Below are positions 18,300 to 26,815 of a stretch of 64,000 nucleotides of DNA, one piece after another. The notes under the pieces are model-generated. The model was not told where the DNA came from and searched no databases. It was given only the letters and a program-made list of their open reading frames with translations. Positions within the stretch are counted from its first letter, which is position 1. Each line of letters begins with the position of its first letter. Origin of the DNA: Bryobacterales bacterium (GTDB lineage: Bacteria > Acidobacteriota > Terriglobia > Bryobacterales > Bryobacteraceae). The DNA lies in the NCBI GenBank assembly GCA_016716385.1, contig JADJWL010000003.1, positions 186,001 to 250,000 on the forward strand. Direction: 5' to 3'. Position numbers and translations under genes: made by a program.

Positions 18300-19001
18300 C
18301 TACCGGTAGAGCGACGGAGGTTGGCGGACGGGTGGAGGAGGCAGCGCGGCGCGCACAGCGTCTCGTGCTGCAACGAAATCATCCACGGCAGGTTCCGGCC
18401 GGCGTGTCGGCCTGCCGGAGAGCAGGTTGATCCGCCGCGCGACACGCGCATCGTCCGGCCGCACGCGTTCCAGGTAGCGGGAGAGCGCTCCGGCGTCAAA
18501 TCCCGCGGCGGAGAGGGCAATCACGGCCAGCAGGTCCGCTTCGCGCTCGTAAGCCTCCATCCCGCCGGGAATCTCGCCGAGATACACCATGGGTTTAGGA
18601 ACCGCATCCGGGGCGGGCGCCGGAGACATCCCGTGGCGTGCCGCCACGTGGGCCATCGCGTGCGCCAGCATGGCAGCGAACTCGTGTGCATCGGCGGCTT
18701 CGAGGAACAACTGCGCAGGAACGAAGACAAAGCCACCGGGGAGAGCCTTGGGCTCGTACGGGGTGTCCCCGTGGGCGACAATCGCGACGCGGTAGGGGTG
18801 CCCTGTGGGGGGCAGATGCGGGGCCAGGCGGTCCGCCAGCCGCCCGGCGTAGTCACGCGCCGAAGCGGCGTCGACCGGCACTGTCTTGCGCAGCACCGCT
18901 TCGGCGAGGGCCTGGCCGAGCACTGCCTCCTTCTCCAGGTGCGGCTGCGCCGAGAGGAACGGAACGCTCAGGATCGCCGAAACGGCAAACCGCCAGAACA
19001 T
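18300..19001 (-). CDS. Exported M48-like protein with a mutated HExxH motif
   Basis: A 233-residue protein with a signal peptide and the fold marks of M48 metallopeptidases: GGFVFVPAQLFLEAADAHEFAAMLAHAMAHVAARHG and the third-ligand helix YEREADLLAV. The zinc motif reads HAMAH (residues 114-118), so the catalytic Glu of HExxH is Ala (codon GCG; GAG would be one base different). Both zinc-binding His and the EREAD Glu remain. It probably binds metal but does not cleave peptides. The next gene upstream ends 12 bases before it, so both are one operon. Confidence 0.75.
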   Translation of the reverse strand: MFWRFAVSAILSVPFLSAQPHLEKEAVLGQALAEAVLRKTVPVDAASARDYAGRLADRLAPHLPPTGHPYRVAIVAHGDTPYEPKALPGGFVFVPAQLFLEAADAHEFAAMLAHAMAHVAARHGMSPAPAPDAVPKPMVYLGEIPGGMEAYEREADLLAVIALSAAGFDAGALSRYLERVRPDDARVARRINLLSGRPTRRPEPAVDDFVAARDAVRAALPPPPVRQPPSLYR

Positions 19002-19013
19002 CGCAGACCTCCG

Positions 19014-19694
19014 TCAGGAAAGCGGTGCGGCCGCCTCCGGCGGCGGTTCCACATACGAGACCGACAGGTGGGCCGTTCCGACGATCCGCGTCTCAATCGA
19101 CGAGCGCAGAATCGCCGGGACGGCAATGCCGTCGCGGATCGTGTATTCGCGCACGAACTCGACCTGCTTCAGGAAAATCGAGGGCGACTTCACAAGGCGT
19201 CCGAATTCGCGCAGCGGTAGAGAAGTTTCCTCGTCGAGCCACAACTGGCCTTCATACAGCCCGATGCGCTTCCGCCGGGGCTTCACTTCGAAGACGTGTA
19301 CGTTCCGGCCGAGCCATTCCCGCATCCCCTTGTAGCGGAAGCGGTAGTTCGCCGGTGTGACAGCGAGCGCCGCGCCCTGGCCGTCTCCGGCTTGCGTTTC
19401 AGCCTTCAGATAGCGCGCAATGACGTCGCTGCGAATGGAACGGTCGCCCTCGAAGCGGAGCGCCTCGTAGGTGACGCGGCCGATCTCGGAGATCCGGCGG
19501 AACGCCAACAGCCGGCCTTGCGTTCGCATCCGGGGGACGGCGGCCAGAATGTCGACTTCCATCCCGGACCCGTTCAGGGCGCCCTTCTGCGCCTCGGACG
19601 CAGCGACATATTGATCGAGGATTTCGGCTTCAGGCTTTGGCGCGCCTGCCACCGCGAACGTCAACGCAAAGAAAAGGATGAAGTTACGAAGCAA
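19014..19694 (-). CDS. Exported LolA-like lipoprotein-binding-fold protein
   Basis: A 226-residue protein with a signal peptide (MLRNFILFFALTFAVAG). Its strand pattern (GRLLAFRRISEIGRVTYEALRFEGDRSI, NYRFRYKGMREWLGRNVHVFEVKPRRKRIGLYEGQLWLDEETSLPLREFGRLVKSPSIFLKQVEFVREY) resembles the outer-membrane lipoprotein-sorting (LolA/LolB) fold common in acidobacterial exported proteins. No catalytic residues are expected. It precedes the M48-like gene by 12 bases. The assignment is to a fold rather than to a function. Confidence 0.5.
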   Translation of the reverse strand: MLRNFILFFALTFAVAGAPKPEAEILDQYVAASEAQKGALNGSGMEVDILAAVPRMRTQGRLLAFRRISEIGRVTYEALRFEGDRSIRSDVIARYLKAETQAGDGQGAALAVTPANYRFRYKGMREWLGRNVHVFEVKPRRKRIGLYEGQLWLDEETSLPLREFGRLVKSPSIFLKQVEFVREYTIRDGIAVPAILRSSIETRIVGTAHLSVSYVEPPPEAAAPLS

Positions 19695-19890
19695 CGTTTT
19701 GCTCTCCGGCGAGCCCGCACGCTCACCCGCTGAACCAGCATACCAGGACCGCCACTGCCGGGGCAGCCCCGATCATCACCCGCTACCCTTCAGATGCAGT
19801 TCTACCCCGGCGGGTTACGAGCCGAATGCACAAAGTTTCATTGCCGGCGCGGTAACCCTGCGCGGCAGAAACGCGGTCTTCAGAAGCAGG

Positions 19891-21060
19891 ATGGACCCGG
19901 TCGTCGCGCGTTCGGCTCTCTTTCTTGCGGTTTCGTCAGGCTGCCTGTATCCGCAGGACTTCGTGCTCTGGACCAGGCCCGAGGTCCGGCTGCCCGCGCC
20001 GATCGTGGATGGCAACAGCCCGGGCGTCTGGATCGATGGTCAGCTTCGAGTCTACACGTCGACCGGCGCACAACCGATGGCGATGACCGGCGCCACGGTC
20101 TTCCAACTCGGCATGACCGCGGATCCCGTCGTCAGCCCCCGCGATCACTACCCGCTCTGGATCGAGGCCGCCTGGCGCGACGACGACGGCCGGATCTTCG
20201 CGTGGTACCACCACGAGCCGAGCGGTGTGTGCGGCTCCAGCGCGCTGACCGCACCGCGGATCGGCGCACTCGTTTCGGACGACGGCGGGCGCACCTTCCG
20301 GGATCTCGGCATCGTTCTCGCGTCGGGTGATCCACTGGATTGCGCGGCGCAGAATGGATTCTTCGCCGGCGGGCACGGGGACTTCTCGGTGATTCCGGAC
20401 ACCAGCCGCCAGTATTTCTACTTTCTGTTTACAAATTATGGCGGCGCAGCCGACGCGCAGGGCGTGTCGCTGGCCCGGATGGCTTTCGAGGACCGGGCGA
20501 ACCCTGCCGGAAAGGTGTGGAAGCTGCATGCGGACCGATGGGAATCGGCCGGCGTCGGAGGTCCGGTGACGCCGGTGTTTCCCGCGACGATTCCCTGGAA
20601 CCGGCCAAACGCGGAGTCCTTCTGGGGACCGAGTGTGCATTGGAACAGCTACCTGCTGCGCTATGTGGTGGTGATGAACCGCGCCTGCTGCGCCGCCAAC
20701 TGGCAGCAGGAGGGAATCTGGCTCACGTCCAATCACGACCTGAACAATCCATTCACCTGGCAGACGCCGCAGAAGCTCCTGGACGACTCCGAGATCGGCT
20801 TCGCTCCCGGCTACTATCCGCAGTTATGGGGATCCAGCCTGGGCGAAACAGACTCGGCAGCAGGTCAGGCTGTGCGGCTCTACGTGAAGGGCGTCTCGAG
20901 TTGGGAGATCCTGTTTACCGGCGGGGCGGAGGCGCCCCCGCCCGCGCCGAGCCGGGACCCGGTTCCCGGGATCGACCCGCGCCTGGAGAATCCCTCGGCG
21001 AGCTTCCCGGCGCCGCCACCCCCACCTCGGAGACGGCGGCCTCCATTCCCGCAGCCATAG
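19891..21060 (+). CDS. Exported beta-propeller protein, glycosidase-like
   Basis: A 389-residue protein starting MDPVVARSALFLAVSSGCLYPQ (signal peptide). Repeats such as WIEAAWRDDDGRIFAWYHHEPSGVC, LVSDDGGRTFRDLG (an Asp-box, SxDxGxTF) and HGDFSVIPDTSRQYFYFLFTNY suggest a five- or six-bladed propeller like sialidases and DUF4185 proteins. The C-terminus ends in a Pro-rich tail of about 30 residues. No catalytic residues can be assigned. I chose the ATG at 19891; the longer frame runs through sequence upstream that has no coding look. It is 28 bases before the next gene. Confidence 0.6.
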   Translation: MDPVVARSALFLAVSSGCLYPQDFVLWTRPEVRLPAPIVDGNSPGVWIDGQLRVYTSTGAQPMAMTGATVFQLGMTADPVVSPRDHYPLWIEAAWRDDDGRIFAWYHHEPSGVCGSSALTAPRIGALVSDDGGRTFRDLGIVLASGDPLDCAAQNGFFAGGHGDFSVIPDTSRQYFYFLFTNYGGAADAQGVSLARMAFEDRANPAGKVWKLHADRWESAGVGGPVTPVFPATIPWNRPNAESFWGPSVHWNSYLLRYVVVMNRACCAANWQQEGIWLTSNHDLNNPFTWQTPQKLLDDSEIGFAPGYYPQLWGSSLGETDSAAGQAVRLYVKGVSSWEILFTGGAEAPPPAPSRDPVPGIDPRLENPSASFPAPPPPPRRRRPPFPQP

Positions 21061-21088
21061 GAGAAAATAAAATCCGCGAGGGGACGCC

Positions 21089-21997
21089 ATGAGCATTGCG
21101 GGAACGCATCGGAGACGCAGTACGCGAATGGGAGCCGCTCTTCTGTGGCCGCTCCTGCTGGCGGGACAGAACCTTGACGGCGTCATCGACTTGCACGCCC
21201 ACTCCGATCCCGATTCGATGCCGCGATCGATCGACGGCCTGGCGGCGGCGCGTCTGGCCCGCGAGCGCGGCATGCGCGGCATCCTTCTGAAGAATCACTA
21301 TGAATCTACAGCCGGTCTCGCGTATCTGGCGCGGCAACAGGCTCCCGGCCTGCTGGTGTTCGGCGGCATCGCGCTGAACCGGTCCGTCGGTGGGATCAAC
21401 CCGGCCGCGGTCGAGCAGATGACGCGCGTGAAGGGCGGATACGGGCGTGTCGTGTGGATGCCCACGTTCGACGCCGAGAACCAGGTCCGCTTCAACAAGC
21501 AGGACCGGCCGTTCGTCGCAATCTCCCGGGACGGGCGCCTGCTGGCGGAGGTCGAGGAGGTGCTGCGGCTGATCGCCCAGCGGAGGCTCACGCTGGCGAC
21601 GGGACATTCGTCCCCCGCGGAGAACCTGCTGCTGATTCGCGCCGCGCGCCGGGCCGGAGTCGAGCGGATTCTGGTGACGCATCCGATGCACGAGCCGGTG
21701 CGCATGACCGTCGCCCAGATGCAGGAAGCCGCGCGCGCGGGGGCGTACCTCGAGTTTCCCTATTTGACGGTGATCGGGGACCCGCCGCCGGTGCCGCTCG
21801 ATGACTGCGTCGCGGCGATCCGGGAAGTCGGCGTGGACCGCGCGGTGCTGTCGAGCGATCTGGGACAGGCCGGGAATCCACCGCATCCCGATGGTCTGGC
21901 GCGGTTCTTCCAGTTGCTGCGGGAAAAGGGGTTCACCGAAGCCGAGATCGCGGCGATGGCGAAGACAAATCCGGCGCGGGTGCTTGGGGTCGAGTAG
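21089..21997 (+). CDS. Exported metal-dependent amidohydrolase-like protein (DUF6282 type)
   Basis: A 302-residue TIM-barrel hydrolase of the amidohydrolase superfamily. DLHAHSDPDS provides the first metal His pair, LKNHYES, TGHSSPAENL, ILVTHPMHEP and SSDLGQAGNP supply the other metal and catalytic residues. The short N-terminal stretch MSIAGTHRRRSTRMGAALLWPLLLAG is a signal peptide; a start at the second Met is also possible. A GAGGGGA site lies upstream. It may form an operon with the propeller gene. The substrate is unknown. Confidence 0.75.
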   Translation: MSIAGTHRRRSTRMGAALLWPLLLAGQNLDGVIDLHAHSDPDSMPRSIDGLAAARLARERGMRGILLKNHYESTAGLAYLARQQAPGLLVFGGIALNRSVGGINPAAVEQMTRVKGGYGRVVWMPTFDAENQVRFNKQDRPFVAISRDGRLLAEVEEVLRLIAQRRLTLATGHSSPAENLLLIRAARRAGVERILVTHPMHEPVRMTVAQMQEAARAGAYLEFPYLTVIGDPPPVPLDDCVAAIREVGVDRAVLSSDLGQAGNPPHPDGLARFFQLLREKGFTEAEIAAMAKTNPARVLGVE

Positions 21998-22045
21998 CGC
22001 CGGCGGGGGGCATCCGGCGGCGGTTCGGTGCGTCCGTTCACGTGA

Positions 22046-22195
22046 CTACTGCTGCCTCAGGCTCTCATCAAGCCGCCGGTGCTTCTCTTCCCAGTACGCC
22101 GGCCCCGGCTCAATCGGGTCGCCAGAGAGGAGTCCTTCAAGCGCAAGACTTTCAAGCCGGTCCTGGGCACTTTCCGGGTCAAGCGTAATCGTCAT
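22046..22195 (-). CDS. Small hypothetical protein (49 aa), possibly antitoxin-like
   Basis: A 49-residue acidic protein (MTITLDPESAQDRLESLALEG..., PAYWEEKHRRLDESL) with GGGAG at a good distance before its ATG at 22193-22195. It has no recognised domain; its size and charge resemble small antitoxins. It is divergent from the Phd-like gene at 22298, about 100 bases away. No toxin partner follows it. Confidence 0.4.
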   Translation of the reverse strand: MTITLDPESAQDRLESLALEGLLSGDPIEPGPAYWEEKHRRLDESLRQQ

Positions 22196-22297
22196 CTCGG
22201 CTCCCTGATGCCTCGTTGATTCTACCGGAGTCGAGATCGCGACGATAGTGCGCCGGTTGTCGCCGGCCCAACTCGCATTCACGCTATGATCGAAGCG

Positions 22298-22573
22298 ATG
22301 GCGACGCTGCGCATCACGGAAGCTGAACTTGCTCGCGACGTCCACGCTGTCCTAGCCAAAGTTCAGGAGGGCATTGAGGTGATTGTGGAGCAGGACCACC
22401 GTCCCGTGGCAACTATCAGACCGCCCAGGCGTTCGGGGCGGCCCATCTCCGAATGCATCGCCTCGGCTAGAGCCAGCGGCTCGAAAGCGACATTGGACGG
22501 CGGCTTCGGCAAGGATGTCGAAGAAGGGATCGGAGAGCGCAGCCAACCATGGAATCCCCTCTTCTGGGATTAG
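22298..22573 (+). CDS. Phd/YefM-like antitoxin
   Basis: A 91-residue protein whose N-terminus (MATLRITEAELARDVHAVLAKVQEGIEVIVEQDHRPVATIRPP) has the Phd/VapB-type strand-helix-strand DNA-binding fold. The C-terminal half (PISECIASARA..., PWNPLFWD) is the toxin-binding tail. The following PIN-domain toxin gene overlaps its end but is broken. I chose the ATG at 22298; a TATGAT box (22285-22290) lies seven bases before it, hinting at a leaderless mRNA. Another in-frame ATG at 22286 adds four residues. Confidence 0.65.
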   Translation: MATLRITEAELARDVHAVLAKVQEGIEVIVEQDHRPVATIRPPRRSGRPISECIASARASGSKATLDGGFGKDVEEGIGERSQPWNPLFWD

Positions 22574-22656
22574 TCGTAGATTCCAGCGTCGGACCAGGAA
22601 CCGATGACGGCTGTTTCGCGAGGCTTTTAGTGAGGTCGAGATCGCGATCTGGCTAG
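22549..22656 (+). pseudogene. VapC/PIN-domain toxin remnant
   Basis: An ATG at 22549 overlaps the antitoxin end and opens with MESPLLGLVVDSSV, which is the first strand and catalytic Asp of PIN-domain ribonucleases (LVVDSSVLI). After Val14 the similarity stops and the frame ends at 22656. Another frame nearby reads SEVEIAIWLG, possibly a scrap of the later toxin. The PIN core with the other acidic residues is absent, so the antitoxin is an orphan. Confidence 0.5.
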
Positions 22657-23369
22657 GGGATGCGCGACCCAAGGTTCACGCCCACCATCAACAGGAGGCG
22701 GCGGTCACCGGAGCGAATCAAGCCGGAAGGTTCCTCAAAATGCCTTGCGCCGTAATGGACATACCGCACCTCGGGCGCGAAACTCACGAGATGCTTTCGA
22801 TTGAATTCCACACCGGCGCCAATGGCAAGACCCAAGAACGCACGGCGCCGCAACTCCAGCGGTTCTCCAGCGGGGCTACCTCTGCGGCACGGGCTCACGA
22901 AGTCAAAACACTCAAGCGACTGGCCGATGTCGAACACGCGGCTGAGGGAGGGACCGGCAACGATGTAAGGTCTGAATGCGCCAGCGGGGATGCGGTACTT
23001 CAAGAGCAGCGGGAATTCCCAAACGCTGGCGGAAGTGGACCAGGAACGGCCTCGGGAGCCCTCGACACCGGGCGCAATCGGAATGAACTGCACTTCTTTG
23101 CCATTGAATCGCAACCGCTGGTGCAATGCGCCAATTTCGATCCCGAGTCCACGCGTCCGGCGAAAGAAAACGTTCATGGCCGGGCCGGCCACAAGCCGCT
23201 GTCCCTCAGAATCGTAGCTCCGGCTGCCGGACAAGGGTTGCGCTAGGGAAAGGGTCCCTTGCGACGGATCGAATGCCCGTGTGAGCGGCAGGCTGAATCG
23301 GCCGCCGACCGTGAGTTCCTGAGCGGAGGCCACTGACAGTCCAAGCACGAACACCGCAAGAGTCCGCAT
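22653..23369 (-). CDS. Outer-membrane beta-barrel protein
   Basis: A 238-residue protein with a signal peptide (MRTLAVFVLGLSVASA) and alternating strands typical of small outer-membrane barrels (FFRRTRGLGIEIGALHQRLRF, WEFPLLLKYRIP, FRPYIVAGPSLSRVF, FLGLAIGAGVEF, VSFAPEVRYVHYG, LLLMVGVNLGSRIP). This matches the OMP_b-brl (PorT-like) family. Function unknown; these are often anchors or porin-like. GGAAGG upstream supports the ATG at 23367-23369. Two Cys in a loop (ECFDFVSPC) may form a disulfide. It is convergent with the toxin remnant. Confidence 0.7.
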   Translation of the reverse strand: MRTLAVFVLGLSVASAQELTVGGRFSLPLTRAFDPSQGTLSLAQPLSGSRSYDSEGQRLVAGPAMNVFFRRTRGLGIEIGALHQRLRFNGKEVQFIPIAPGVEGSRGRSWSTSASVWEFPLLLKYRIPAGAFRPYIVAGPSLSRVFDIGQSLECFDFVSPCRRGSPAGEPLELRRRAFLGLAIGAGVEFNRKHLVSFAPEVRYVHYGARHFEEPSGLIRSGDRRLLLMVGVNLGSRIP

Positions 23370-23512
23370 TGACCCGCCTTCCATGTTGCCCTTGCCTCAA
23401 CCCGCAGTCAAGGGAGATCTCCTGACGGACCTAACGCCGCGCATTAGCGTGAAGGTATTGCATCGACGTGAAACCCGAGACCGAGCGCCTGGCGCGAATA
23501 CCTGCATTGCAA

Positions 23513-24037
23513 TCACCGCCCGGACATGCGCCGCCAGAGCAGGTAGCCGATCGCGGTTTTGCCGTCAATCAGCTTGCCGGTGTCGATCATTTCGTCGATT
23601 TCACGCCTCGTGAACCAGCGGGTTTCGATCCGTTCGTCGTCCATCGGCTGCGCCTGCCCCTCGGTCAGGTCCGTGGCGAGAAACAGGTTCATCTTCTCTG
23701 CAACGAACCCGGGACTCGCGTAATACGAAATCAGCTTGCGCCATGTCTTCGCGCGGAGGCCGGTTTCCTCCCGGAGTTCGCGCTTCGCGGCGCGGAGCGG
23801 CGATTCGCCGGGATCCAGCTTGCCGGCGGGCAGCTCCCACAGGTACGCCCCCGCCGGGAGCCGGTACTGCCGGACCAGTAGAATCCGCTTCTTCTCGTCC
23901 GCCGCCAGCACGACGGCGGACCCGGCGTGGCGCACCACGGAACGCTGGATGTCGAACCCTTTGCCGTCAGTCGCCTCTTCTTCCGTCACCCAGAACAAAC
24001 CGCAGCGGTACGCCTCGCGGCTGGACACGATCTTCAT
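23513..24037 (-). CDS. nudF: Nudix hydrolase, ADP-ribose pyrophosphatase type
   Basis: A 174-residue Nudix enzyme. The Nudix box runs from GKLDPGESPLRAAKRELREETG (REx2EExG form) at about residues 72-93. Flanking strands (LLVRQYRLPAGAYLWELPAG) match ADP-ribose pyrophosphatases, which hydrolyse ADP-ribose to AMP and ribose 5-phosphate. The ATG overlaps the stop of the upstream M16 gene by one base (TGATG). Cytoplasmic. NudF is the closest well-known family name, but sugar-nucleotide specificity is not certain. Confidence 0.8.
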   Translation of the reverse strand: MKIVSSREAYRCGLFWVTEEEATDGKGFDIQRSVVRHAGSAVVLAADEKKRILLVRQYRLPAGAYLWELPAGKLDPGESPLRAAKRELREETGLRAKTWRKLISYYASPGFVAEKMNLFLATDLTEGQAQPMDDERIETRWFTRREIDEMIDTGKLIDGKTAIGYLLWRRMSGR

Positions 24038-25437
24038 CAATCGCGCGCCTCGCTGACGTCCACCTCGCCGAACTTCTCCACCGCGGGCAGGATGCTCTTG
24101 GCGTCACCCACCACAACGATCGAGATCGATTCCGGAGACATCACCTGGCGGGCGATGGCTTGAATCTGATCGGGTTCGGTGGCGCGAATCCGGGTCGTAT
24201 AGGTTTCGAGGTAACTGTTCGGCAGGCCGAGGGCTTTCGTGCTGACCACCTGTCCCGCCATGCCCGCCTGCGTTTCGAGGCTCATGACGAAAGTGCCGCT
24301 GAGGTAGTTCTTCACGTTCGACAGTTCGTCGGCAGACACCCGTTCCTTGCCCATGGCAGCCAGGTGCTCCGTCATCGCTTCGATGGCCGGTTCCACCACC
24401 TCATTGCGGACCTGCATCACGGAACGGAAGACGCCCGCTTCGGCCAGCGCCGCGTGTCCGCTGCCGACCGAGTAGGCGAAGCCGCGCTTCTCGCGGATGT
24501 CGTTGAACAATCGCGACGACGCGCCGCCGCCGAGGATCGTGTTCCCAACCACGAGGGGGAAGTAGCCATCCTGCGTCCTGGTCAGCCCGAGCCGGCCCAT
24601 CTGGATGTCCGCCTGCACGGATCCGGGCCGGTTGACCACCGTGATCGAACGCTTCGGCTTCGGCGGGGCCGACGCGGTCAGCTTCGGCGCCGTCCCCTTC
24701 TTCCAATCGCCAAACCGCGTTTCGAGCATCTTGCGCACTTGCGCCCGCGGCGGCAGGTTGCCGAGCAGCACCAGCACCGCGTTGTTCGGCATCAGGTGCT
24801 TGTCACGAAAAGCCGCCAGGGTTTCCGTCGACGTCGCATCGATCGACTCTGGTGTCGGGGAGCGCCGCGCATACGGATGCTGGCCGAAGACGACCTCGTT
24901 GAACTTCTCACTGGCCAGGTACGCTGCCTGCGCGCGCTGCGCCTGCAACTCCTGCTTACGGTTCTGCTGGTAGAGTTCGACCTCGTCCTTTGGGAAGTTC
25001 GCGTTGCGGACAATGTCGGCGGTCAGCTCGACCAGCTTGTCGAGATTCTCCGACAGACCGGATGCAGCCACCATCAAATGGTCCGCGTTGCTCGACGCGC
25101 TGATGGCGCCGCCGAGTCCGGTGATCTCCTCGGCGAGTTCCCGCGCCGGCCGGGACGCGGTGCCCTCAGTCAGCAGGCGGCTCACCGCCTCGGACAGGCC
25201 CGGATGGCCGGCCGGGTCATACTTGGAGCCTGCCTGAAACGCCAGCCGCAGCGTCACCATCGGCAGGCGCGTATCTTCGATCAGGACGACGGGCAGGCCG
25301 TTGGTCAGAGTGAATTCGTGGAGCGGCGGCAGTTTGAATGCAGGCAAGGCCGGCGTCTCGGGAGGTTTCGTACGGTCGATTGGTTGGGCCATCATGACGG
25401 TGCTCAAGAGGGAAACGGTGAGAATCGTTCGCAGCAT
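24037..25437 (-). CDS. M16-family peptidase partner without the zinc motif
   Basis: A 466-residue exported M16-fold protein. Where active members have HxxEH, this one has HPGLSEAVSRLLTEG: the first His is in a similar place but the second His is missing. The C-terminal half keeps the R/Y substrate-binding motif (LGGGASSRLFNDIREKRGFAYSVGSG). This is the usual non-catalytic subunit of heterodimeric M16 peptidases. It follows the active subunit by nine bases and overlaps the Nudix gene, so the three form an operon with PolX upstream. Confidence 0.85.
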   Translation of the reverse strand: MLRTILTVSLLSTVMMAQPIDRTKPPETPALPAFKLPPLHEFTLTNGLPVVLIEDTRLPMVTLRLAFQAGSKYDPAGHPGLSEAVSRLLTEGTASRPARELAEEITGLGGAISASSNADHLMVAASGLSENLDKLVELTADIVRNANFPKDEVELYQQNRKQELQAQRAQAAYLASEKFNEVVFGQHPYARRSPTPESIDATSTETLAAFRDKHLMPNNAVLVLLGNLPPRAQVRKMLETRFGDWKKGTAPKLTASAPPKPKRSITVVNRPGSVQADIQMGRLGLTRTQDGYFPLVVGNTILGGGASSRLFNDIREKRGFAYSVGSGHAALAEAGVFRSVMQVRNEVVEPAIEAMTEHLAAMGKERVSADELSNVKNYLSGTFVMSLETQAGMAGQVVSTKALGLPNSYLETYTTRIRATEPDQIQAIARQVMSPESISIVVVGDAKSILPAVEKFGEVDVSEARD

Positions 25438-25446
25438 GCCGGACTC

Positions 25447-26802
25447 CTATTCGCCGCTCGGCCGCGCCGGTGGCGCGGGAACGACCTCCATGACGATCTG
25501 GCGCTCCGGCGTGAGGTACTTGGCGGCAGCCGCCTGAAGCTGGTCCGGGGTCACTTTCAACAGCGCTTCGAGTTCCTTGGCGATCAGGCTTGGATCGCCA
25601 TCGAAGAGCTCATACTGGCCGAGCAGCTTCGCGCGCCCCAGCGACGTCTGGATCTCGGTGAGCCGCGCCGCCTTGAGGAATGTGCGCAGGCGTCCGATTT
25701 CCGCGTCGGAGATGCCATCGTTCGCCAGCCTGGCGATCTCCTCGTTCACCTGCGCCACGATCTCCCTGGCCGGCACATTCGGCAGGTGCAGCAGGAACAT
25801 CGAGTAAAAGCCCGGGTCGATGTAATCGTTCGGACTGGCAAACGGCCAGCCGAGGTCGGCCTGGTATTGAATCACGGCCTTCTTGCCCTTCACCAGGTTC
25901 TGCTGAAAGCGCGAACTGTCGCCGGCGGTGAGCGCGACATCCGCCATGATCAGCGCGTAGAAATCCTCGGAGCGGCGCTTCGGACCGGGATAGCCGATGA
26001 TCACGCCGGGCACGCGCGCCAGTGGATCCTTCACGACGGCCGAGCGCGGGCCGTCGAGCGGCGGCTCGGCCATGTCCGGGTGCTTCGGCTGCGGCTGCGG
26101 CTCGATATCGGCGAAGTACGTGTCGATCCACTTCTTCGCTTCGGGAATGCTGATGTCGCCGACCACCGCAAGCACGGCATTGTTTGGAGCGTAGTAGGTC
26201 CTGAAGAAATTCGCCACGTCCTCGACGGTGGCCGCTTCCAGGTCCTCGTACGAGCCGATCAGGGAGTGCGAGTTCTGCCAGTTGCGGAACGCCAGTTCCG
26301 GCCAGCGGTCGACGATCGCCGTGTTGTAGGGCCGGTTGTCGAACGTGAGGCGGCGCTCTTCCTTGACCGCGTCCTTCTGGTTCTGCAGGTTTTCCTCGGT
26401 GATGGCGAGGCTGCGCATCCGGTCCGCTTCGAGCCACAGGCCGACGGCCAGTTTGTTCGATGGCAGAACTTCGAAATAGTCCGTGAAGTCGGGGTGCGTG
26501 GAACCGTTGAGGCTGCCGCCGTTCGATTCCACGGTCTTGAAGTGCATGCCCTTGGGCGCGTTGGCCGAGCCCTGGAACATCATGTGTTCGAACAGGTGGG
26601 CGAAGCCGCTGCGGCCCTTTTCTTCCGAGCGGGCGCCGACGCCGTAGATGACATAGATCGCTACGACGGGAACGGCGTTGTCTTGCGAGAGAATCACGCG
26701 CATGCCGTTCTTGAGCTGATATTTCTCAAACGGAACTTGGATTTCGGCGGCGGAGAGGCCGGCGACGCTGGCTGCAACCATGAGCGGTGCGAGTCCTTTC
26801 AT
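25447..26802 (-). CDS. M16-family zinc peptidase (active subunit)
   Basis: A 451-residue exported M16 (pitrilysin/insulinase) peptidase. A signal peptide is followed by the inverted zinc motif HLFEH in GFAHLFEHMMFQGSANAPKG, with the downstream Glu in the AVKEERR region. It should degrade peptides in the periplasm together with the inactive partner gene directly downstream. Length is normal for one half of a dimeric M16 enzyme. It starts 13 bases downstream of the PolX stop. Confidence 0.88.
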   Translation of the reverse strand: MKGLAPLMVAASVAGLSAAEIQVPFEKYQLKNGMRVILSQDNAVPVVAIYVIYGVGARSEEKGRSGFAHLFEHMMFQGSANAPKGMHFKTVESNGGSLNGSTHPDFTDYFEVLPSNKLAVGLWLEADRMRSLAITEENLQNQKDAVKEERRLTFDNRPYNTAIVDRWPELAFRNWQNSHSLIGSYEDLEAATVEDVANFFRTYYAPNNAVLAVVGDISIPEAKKWIDTYFADIEPQPQPKHPDMAEPPLDGPRSAVVKDPLARVPGVIIGYPGPKRRSEDFYALIMADVALTAGDSSRFQQNLVKGKKAVIQYQADLGWPFASPNDYIDPGFYSMFLLHLPNVPAREIVAQVNEEIARLANDGISDAEIGRLRTFLKAARLTEIQTSLGRAKLLGQYELFDGDPSLIAKELEALLKVTPDQLQAAAAKYLTPERQIVMEVVPAPPARPSGE

Positions 26803-26815
26803 TTGGATTCCTTTC

